Source of the DNA: Phellopilus nigrolimitatus | Taxonomy: Eukaryota > Basidiomycota > Agaricomycetes > Hymenochaetales > Hymenochaetaceae | Length of the DNA stretch: 64,000 bases | Assembly (NCBI GenBank): GCA_021029095.1 | Contig: JAJOHG010000045.1 | Span: forward strand, 62,001-126,000 | Direction of reading: 5' to 3' | Notes under the pieces: model-generated | What the model saw: the letters and a program-made list of their open reading frames with translations, nothing else | What the model was told of the DNA's origin: nothing | Databases searched by the model: none | Shown here: positions 57,010 to 64,000 of the stretch, piece by piece | Layout of the letters: each line of letters begins with the position of its first letter | Numbering within the stretch: position 1 is the first letter of the stretch | Position numbers and translations under genes: made by a program

Positions 57010-58887
57010 CATTACGTATACAAGCCGCCCTGCCCGCCCGTTTCACAACAATACGACATACTGCCCTCGCATCTCGTCCTCACCTTCGTCCTGCTCGCGC
57101 TGGTGCCCACCGGCAACTACCTTCAGCTGACGTCACGGCACGGGCTGCGCGAGCTGCTCGCCGCTCTACAACGGCAACGTTCCTACGCGCAAGCGGTGCG
57201 CACGCCGCTTGTTAATGGACAGGACGCGCGCAAGGCCCCAACAAACTGTCGTTCGCGGACACGTCCCTCGCAGACGGTCATACTGGGCGCCAATGGCATG
57301 CCCCGGGGCCCAAGTGCGTTCCTTTTCCTCTGCAGACGAGATTTTCCATTCGGAAAACTAACAATCATCAAATCACTTCGTGAATAGTGTACGACGGCCG
57401 CTGGTCCGTGACGCCCTCGCTCATCGCGATCCGGTCGCGGATGCGCGCCGGCGCAAGCCATGGGTGCGCGTTCGGCATCGGCGCCGTGCGCGCGTACGGG
57501 ACGCTCATCGCCCGGCGTGGCGCGCCGCTCGTCGCGGAGTTGGAGATGCGCGCTGGCGGGCCGGGAGGCGGACCTCGCGATGTTTTTTGGCGCCTTTGCG
57601 TGCGTGTTGCGCTCGTTAGACTTACCTCCTGGTGCCCTGGCTGAAGCACGGTGATTTGATTCAGCACGGATTTCATGGGTGACATGGCGTACGTCGCCGC
57701 TGTAAAGCGAGATGCGTGCGTGTTGTAATCGGGTTCTTTGATTTGCAGCTTCGGAGGAGGGTTTGAGCTCATGTGCGAAGGATACGTGCGATCATATCGT
57801 CGTTCTGTGAGTAAGCGACTGCATTATTTTTCTTGAACGGTCTGCGTCTGAACGAGGGCTTGGTTTTAGCACTGTAGCCGTCATCGTGGATTCCTGGGCT
57901 GCACCGCGGGCTGCCTATCGCTCGGCCGGGGACCACTGCATACAGGAAACTCGCCGCCGAGCGCGTCCTCGCGCGCAGAGAGGAAAATGGCGTCATGAAG
58001 GACCTCTTCCATCACATTGTGCGTTCGAAATAAATGTAAAGAAGCTATTTATCAATGCTCATCTGGGATCTTAACAACAGTGACGAGGCAGGGCTGGACT
58101 CGCCGCCGCCGCCGCCGCTCCCGCAAATCATGGCCGACGCGTCGATCGCAATCATAGCAGACGCAGACACGGCGCCCGGCGCGGTCGGCTGCGTCTTCGC
58201 CTACCTTTTCTCGCACCCTGAAGCGTACAGAAAGCTGACGGAGGAAATTGATCACACATTCTCACTTTCGCTGATCGACACCGAGCTGGACACGCACAGG
58301 CTGTCGGAGATGCCGTTCCTCAACGCCGTCAAGTACGCTATTTTTACTTTATTTTGTCTACCCGCTTGGTAGTTCGCCTGACGCGTGCCGCCCCACAGAA
58401 ACGAGGCGCTGCGCCTCCAGCCGGCGCTGACCGCGCAGCTGCAGCGGGCTTACCCGGCGGGCTCCGGCAGCTCCGGGTGGGCGAACGGTAACCGTCTTCT
58501 CGGATCGGCAGCTCGCACCTATCCGAGTTAAAGCTGAACCTGCCCCTCGCTGGCTTCATCCCGGAGGGCTCGGCTGTCCAGTTCCCGATGAACATTACGT
58601 CGCCCACCGCGACCCGCAGGGCTTCCGCTCCAGGCAGGCTCTTCCCTGCGCCCGAGACCGCCGCCGCTCCTGCCGGCCGGTTCAGGACGAACCGCGCCGC
58701 GTTCGTCCCCTCCTCCCTCGACCGTCCGATGGACTGTGCCGAGAAGCGCCGCGCGCGGTCGCCGTGCAGCTGCTCCAGTCCTTCAACGTGCGCTTCGCGC
58801 GCGCGATTTTACCTTGCGGGAGAGGGAGGGGCAGCTGCGGGACGTGTGCATCCTGGAGATGGGCCGCCTGCCGATCGTGCTAGATTG
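57010..58887 (+). pseudogene. cytochrome P450 pseudogene
   Basis: Pieces in order: a hydrophobic stretch LPSHLVLTFVLLALVPTGNY (about 57070-57130, likely membrane anchor); FGIGAVRAYGTLIARRGAPL (about 57465-57520); FMGDMA (57673-57690) joined by a preserved GTACGT..TTTGCAG intron to FGGGFELMCEG (about 57751-57783); LAAERVLARREENGVMKDLF (about 57950-58010); the I-helix segment ADASIAIIADADTAPGAVG (about 58134-58190); FLNAVK with a following intron and NEALRLQPALTAQLQRA (about 58400-58450); GFIPEGSAVQFPM (about 58554-58590); a heme-loop remnant PMDCAEK (58729-58749); and LRDVCILEMGRLPIVLDCR (about 58835-58890). Frameshifts separate the pieces. The parent was a membrane-bound monooxygenase. Confidence 0.72.
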
Positions 58888-59054
58888 CAGGTGGTCCAGA
58901 AATGCGCTCCAAGAGGTTCCCGTCACACAAAAAGGGCCAAAAAGGATACGTGGTCATGCAAGCATAGATGCAGAGGACACATATACATTATGCACAAAAT
59001 GATGAGTTGAGTTGGTGTTTTGTAGGGGTGCCGAATACTTTTCTGATCCGCTTG
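58888..59054. mobile_element. decayed mariner-type MITE relative
   Basis: The left end CAGGTGGTCCAGAAA and right end TTTTCTGATCCGCTTG resemble the ends of the 289-bp MITE at 44204-44492, and the right side also keeps GGGGTGCCGAA. TA follows the right end, but the left flank is TG. It sits at the very end of the P450 pseudogene. Confidence 0.45.
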
Positions 59055-59516
59055 TACGTGTATAAGTGGTTGTACGATTGGTATATTTATAACCGATAAG
59101 TCTCGCGGATAGATTATAGCCTATATGTCGGCTATAGCCAGCGAACTAGTACTTGCAGCCATTCCGCGTGATCAAACACCTCCGCTTCCACTCGCCCAAC
59201 GGGGAAGTGATAACAAGAAATCCGGGCCTCCCTAAATCGTGATTGAGCGCCGGTGCGCACGAATCCATTTGCTTCCGGCTCTGCAAGCGATGATCAAGCT
59301 TCATGTAAATCGCAAATCATGCTGAAATACGAGGGGCGTGGTCGCCAGCAGTCGCACACAGTGTCCGTTTGTCCCGTTGGCAGTGGTGGGCCGCGGGAAA
59401 ACGCGATAGATAGCAAGATGTCTAAGTGTCTAAGTGATGTGGGCAAGGAGGCATACGACAGGGACCCATCTAAAACGACAAAATTCCGAGAATATATGGA
59501 AGAAATCAGACGCAGA
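59055..59516. other. intergenic, no gene recognised
   Basis: Region between the MITE relic and the acyltransferase stop codon. A small inverted pair TATAGCC/GGCTATA lies near 59117-59142. Plus-strand frames here are antisense to the acyltransferase or unsupported. Confidence 0.45.
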
Positions 59517-61228
59517 CTACAAACGTGCAGAAACCTGGCTCTTCCACTTTTCCAACTCCGTCGTCACCTCTGGCGGTTCGCTTCCACTGACATGTGTTTC
59601 CGAGAAGTCTCGCTTCACAGTCTCATACACTTTCTCGGCCATTCCTCGTGGCACACGGAAGTATGCGTGAAGACTCCCTCCGCATGCGTGCCATGTGCCG
59701 TCGGACATGCGTATGGGATTCGCCTCGAAAACGCGGATATAGTTCTCGTTCGAGGGATAAAGGTAGAAGCAGCATTGTCCGGCTCCGAAATGTTGTGTAT
59801 GGAAAGGTACACTAAGGAAGGGCAGGGGTCGAAAGCATCGCGACGGAAGTCAGATAATGGGGCATCAACAAAAACAAATCCACCCACCGATGTAGGAGGT
59901 TGGCCGCCAAAATGCGTTCTCCGGGGAACATCCACGGAATCTGATTCGTTCGGCCCATTTCGGAAAAGCGCTGCTCGCAAAGCGCGATACAATCGTGCAA
60001 AGATTTGGGATCTTGAGTGATCCTTATCGTCTCGCGTACGACGGAAGCTAACGCGCCAATGTCGAGCAGCTTTGGTTCCGAAATCGCGGGGGATACGGTA
60101 TATACAATGACGTTCCCCGTGGCTGAGAGTGCCGGAAACTCGTATGCACCTCCGAGTGAGAGCTTTCTCCCTCGATACTGAGTTATAGATGTGAAATTAA
60201 CTTGATGATGAATGAAAGGTCACTTACCCCGACGACGTTCATTAGCCTGTTAAATGGGTAAGGGTAGACGCGATTGAATACTGTGAAAAGGTATGCAATG
60301 ATAGTGTCGCCTTTACTCGGACGTCGTCCGGCTCCTAAACTCGCCATCTTCTGCAGCACGCTCATCTGCTCGTCATTGAACACTATATCTACACGCTCTG
60401 TCGTCTCCATTTTGCTATTCCATTTCTCCGCAATCTGCTCCTGGTCATAGCCCTCTCGCAGATGCGGCATATACTCCATGAGGTGCTCGGGTGCGATTCC
60501 GGAGAGCGGACTCGGAACCTCGAAATACTTTTCAAACGTCGGAAGGGGGCGTGAAAGGGCAACCCCTTCGTAAAAATCCGAGACGGTTTGTTGCAGCATT
60601 GAAATAGTCCACCCGTCCCCGAGCACATGGCACGATGTGATGACAATGACGCACTCGTTGCAGCTCGGGTAGTTTGTGACCTTCCATCGAATCAGTGGGT
60701 GGTTTTCAACGTCCACGGGAGGAGCATGGAGCCAAGGAAGCGGGTCAAACACTGGGCAATCTCCCTCGGAGAGCTGCTTGTCTGTTGGAGTGCGATCGCC
60801 TGTAGTGACGATCAGAGGGATAGCTGATTTGCTGAGCACAATCTAAAATAGTTGCAGACGGTAAGTGCTACCATACGTATCTTTAAATATTTGTTTACCT
60901 TCCAATTTCCGTCCTCCAGGCGCTTTAGACGACCACAGACATGCGGGTACGCCGCGAGCGCTTGAGCAATGGCTATCTTCAAGCGTTGAATATCCATCAA
61001 GCATGGAATCAGCCACGTTGCATAGATCTAATGCATCCAAAACTATTGCATAAATTTTAGGACTTGCAAGATAAGAAATGACTGTACGGGGGAGAAGTTC
61101 TGGTCCATTCCGGGGACTGGCAGAGAGAGACATCCGTCCAGACGAGATGGAGATATGGGTTCGATCCAATGCGTTTCTGTGTTGTGCGCATCGATAAAGG
61201 AGCAGTTTTGGGAAGCGGTCGCGCTCAT
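59517..61228 (-). CDS. BAHD-type (PF02458-like) acyltransferase
   Basis: Five exons (61088-61228, 60899-61027, 60228-60842, 59888-60177, 59517-59811) join in phase to 489 residues with GT..AG introns of 49-76 nt. The catalytic HxxxDG motif is HVLGDG in CVIVITSCHVLGDGWTISML (about residue 165). The second family motif, normally DFGWG, is HFGAGQ near residue 410. The N-terminal part PSRLDGCLSLPVPGMDQNFS and ALAAYPHVCGRLKRLEDGNW fits the family's first half. Such enzymes move acyl groups from CoA to alcohols or amines in secondary metabolism; the substrate is unknown. The start Met is the one giving MSATASQNCSF; an upstream Met ten codons earlier is possible. No neighbour clearly shares its pathway. 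Confidence 0.85.
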
Positions 61229-62017
61229 CGTCTCTATGGTTATTAGAGAAATATACACTCAGACTCGCGCACAGGAGTACAAGATTCTGAGGGATGGTGC
61301 CGTTGAGCAAAAGCTATTTAAAGCTTTCAAGCTCCTATCAGTAATGATAACAAAAGATAGGATAAAGATCCATGGTAAAACCCGTCCAACGGCAGCTCGT
61401 ACATGGAAATGACACCGAGGATCGGTCCATAACGGATTGCAAAGTTCGTCCGCAGGTAGCGTTTTTTTTCCAGTCTTCCCAGATAGAACATTCCTTCAAG
61501 TCTAAAGACGTTCTCTAATTCGACTCGACTAGGCCTTATCCCCATCCGTTCAAGCTGCGAAAAAAAGGCCGAGATAGCAGAGGACGGCCTCTGGGACTCG
61601 GACCATGGCTGAACGCTGAACCAGCTCGAGTCCACTTTGGCGCTTACGCCAAACCTGTTCGGGACTTGGTCAAATTACGTTTCTACGGACGCTTGTACTT
61701 GGCCATCCTCAATTGAAAATATCAGCAAGCCGCTAGATCTAGTGTTTTATAATCATTGCGGGGCTGACATAAGCTCGCAAGGCAGCATCATATACTTATG
61801 ATATTACAGTATAACTCAGCTTTGATCGTCGCAAATTAGTCCAATATCCTATTTTACTCCATGATCCTTGCTGCAAGGGTAAATCGACTCCTGACCTTCT
61901 TCTTGAATCCTATTTCTCTCCAGTGCAATATCGTGTACATCGTCAGTGTAGCAAACGCATTCTTTTGGTAGGAGACGGAGAAGCGAACTTATACACGAAA
62001 CCGGTAATGTGTGTCGG
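61229..62017. other. no gene recognised
   Basis: A minus-strand frame at 61327-61635 (MDSSWFSVQPWSESQRPSSA) is open for 102 codons but has no recognised features. It may be 5' untranslated DNA or an unrelated fragment. The rest is AT-rich. Confidence 0.35.
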
Positions 62018-62092
62018 CCGATGCCGGTGCACACTTCTTCGACTGTTCGACAACGGTTGTCGAACAGTCGAAGAAGTGTGCACCGGCATCGG
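62018..62092. repeat. perfect hairpin, 36-bp arms, 3-nt loop
   Basis: The left arm starts CCGATGCCGGTGCACACTTC and ends GTTCGACAA. The loop is CGG. The right arm is its exact reverse complement, ending CCGGCATCGG. Pairing stops at once on both sides. No transposon features are seen. Confidence 0.95.
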
Positions 62093-64000
62093 ACAACCTA
62101 CTGCAGACTTTGAAAAACTCACTGGTCCAATGGTGCCGTCTTTCCGGATTCTTATCTTTTCGGACCGCATCCTATAACGATTTTTACGAGCGGTGCGAGT
62201 CTCGGGAAGCGCAGCTCGTGGCACGTGTCCATCACGCCAGTAATTTGCATACTGTCAATTGGATTCAACACGATTCCCGTAGGTGCAAGAGATCTTAGAG
62301 AACAAGTAGGAAAAATAACGATGTATAAAGTCTAAGTGCCTTGTTTCTAATCACTTTCTAGAGTCTCGCTGGGGCGCTGGATCGAGTCAGAGACGACTCA
62401 CATTCACCTATCTCTTTCGAGGTTCATTGGCTTATTTCCCTCGAACTTCCTTAAATTATCTATTCGTTTCCTAGGTGCTCTAAGGATGCTCCATTTTTGA
62501 ATAAATTTGGGTTAGTGAAGCTGTGTTAAAACCCGACGCGTGCAACAAATAACCTTCGTGGCCTGGTTGGTGGTTGGGATTTTCGTTGAGTTTTCTTTTG
62601 ACCAGAACTCCAGCGCTTTCGTTTTACGGGTGAAATCCGATCACATGTGTACGTTTTTATCTTATTATTCTATTTTATCTTAATTGTTTCGGTGTATTTC
62701 TTTACACACGCTCAACAATTCGCTACATGTCCATCTTTACAGATACCTATGCTCACTTATTTGAGAAAAGTACGCCTGAGAAAGCATGGCTCGCGCAACG
62801 TATCCGACGTCTGTCGTCATATACTAAGCCCAGAATATAAACTGATATGCCTAGGTTGTCGCCTGACAGCAAGACAACTTCTGTGTCACAAGCTCCGAAA
62901 GACTTGGACTTCAAACTGGCTACGCCTCGGAATCTGCCCTCTCAAGATTAAGCTCAAGTTTAACCTTCGGGCTGCGCATCCCATATTGCATTCGCTTGCC
63001 TTTGGTTGTTTTACGGCTTCCGGTCCTCCAAGGAAGCCTTCTGTAAAAAAATTCACGGATCATGCAGGCAGACACAAACTCACAAAGCACCGGACATCGG
63101 GCTAGACCCACCGATTGTCATCAACTAAATTCAATGTTCTTCACCAATGATCGGCTTTCGTACGTCTTTATGATCGAGACGTAAAGTACTCGCGAGGACT
63201 TGCTTTCTTGGGTCTCCATTCTTCCGCCAACCCTGTCTCGTCTGTATAAGTGTTCGCGGCTGAATATCATCTGACCTGATAGATGAGTGGTTATGCATTC
63301 ACTGTGTGTGTGATTCGACTCTTCGAGCAGCAAAACGGTAATTGTGATGCTTCGGACTGAGCGATTACAAATAAGACTCCGTCCAAGAATTTATCTTTGG
63401 AAGACCTGAAACGTGCGAGTCCTAATGCCTATGTCTTAATCTCATTCAGATTATGTTTGGCAAGTTTAATATCTGGATGTTCACACTGAGCACGGGAGCG
63501 AAGTTCACGTCGATTTCGTGCGTCCTCAAGGTCAGCCTCATTCACTATGACGTTTTACCAGAATCTGAATACTTTGACTCGGTATCAAACCCTACTGCTT
63601 CAAGTTTGTCCCGCAGTTCCGCTTGCCAGAGAAAATCACACACGCAGCATCCTTGGCGGGTAGAAACCCCATTGGTGCATCCTGTCATCATGACTCGAGG
63701 AAATGTAATGAAGTCATGGGAATTCTGTTAGATGTCGTAAAGTGCGGTCCTATCAGCTTTGGACACCGTTCAAGGAGAAGGCATCACCTAAATTCCTTGC
63801 GTTCACGGGAACAGAGCGGCCATCTCCATTGCATGAGTCCGATCAAACAGATTTAATTCTAGATATCTACTGTTGCTTCTGTTACTTATATTGACAATGA
63901 GTGGGACCATTTCTTTTTCATATTTTCTTCATCCTCTGTTCAGTATATTCTAAGGAGTCGGAAACCCTCGATTGATAGAATACTCCAGATCTTTGGAAGA
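62093..64000. other. no gene recognised to the window end
   Basis: Several short frames occur: 62647-63105 begins with a hydrophobic MYVFILLFYFILIVSVYFFT, and 63453-63731 reads MFGKFNIWMFTLSTGAKFTS. Neither matches a family I know. One of the frames after 63400 could be an exon of a gene continuing beyond the window. Confidence 0.4.

Noticed and set aside
59253..60020. 255-codon plus frame as a separate gene
   Set aside because: It lies antisense to the acyltransferase, whose splicing and motifs are consistent; it has no recognisable features.

Overview
The window looks like repeat-rich DNA from a mushroom-forming basidiomycete (Agaricomycetes). The evidence is short introns of about 50-80 nt, a basidiomycete-type DUF6533 seven-transmembrane gene family, F-box-like relics, a P450 relic and many broken gene copies. 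All calls come from reading the sequence; no database search was possible.

Layout. From 1 to about 51.7 kb the window is an array built from two alternating units: decayed ATP-citrate lyase copies (five main ones, plus a small remnant) and DUF6533-type 7TM gene copies (seven). On the left the 7TM copies lie on + (1-876, 9378-11002, 16065-17691, 28926-30549) and the lyase copies on -. On the right the orientation is reversed (7TM on - at 34843-36469, 41012-42638, 48529-50162; lyase copies on +). The two halves form a large inverted arrangement around 31-34 kb, where an intact glycine-rich gene (31929-33703, -) sits. An inverted, truncated copy of that gene lies at 12.87-13.72 kb and is joined to a truncated Argonaute copy (13.72-15.30 kb). 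Three further Argonaute 3' fragments are embedded in the array.

Mobile elements. A 7.1-kb element (21391-28507) has about 1-kb terminal inverted repeats and a 7-bp target duplication. It carries two broken fragments of ribosomal protein L4 and split 7TM copy 4. A 3.5-kb element (2987-6506) carries a YAK1-like kinase gene that lacks its kinase core, and it split a lyase pseudogene. A 289-bp mariner-type MITE with a TA duplication sits at 44204-44492, and a decayed relative at 58888-59054.

Intact genes, with exon models that keep phase throughout: a glycine-rich protein (547 aa), a glutathione S-transferase (46900-47837, 210 aa), a full-length Argonaute (51777-54758, 936 aa) and a BAHD-type acyltransferase (59517-61228, 489 aa). 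The Argonaute has lost two catalytic aspartates of the slicer tetrad, so it is probably a guide-binding but non-cutting protein. The last 10 kb also holds an F-box/LRR-like remnant, a P450 pseudogene and a perfect 36-bp-arm hairpin at 62018-62092.

The main theme is an Argonaute locus next to an inverted array of duplicated, decaying genes and fragment-carrying transposons. Inverted copies could produce double-stranded RNA for silencing, but that link is inference.
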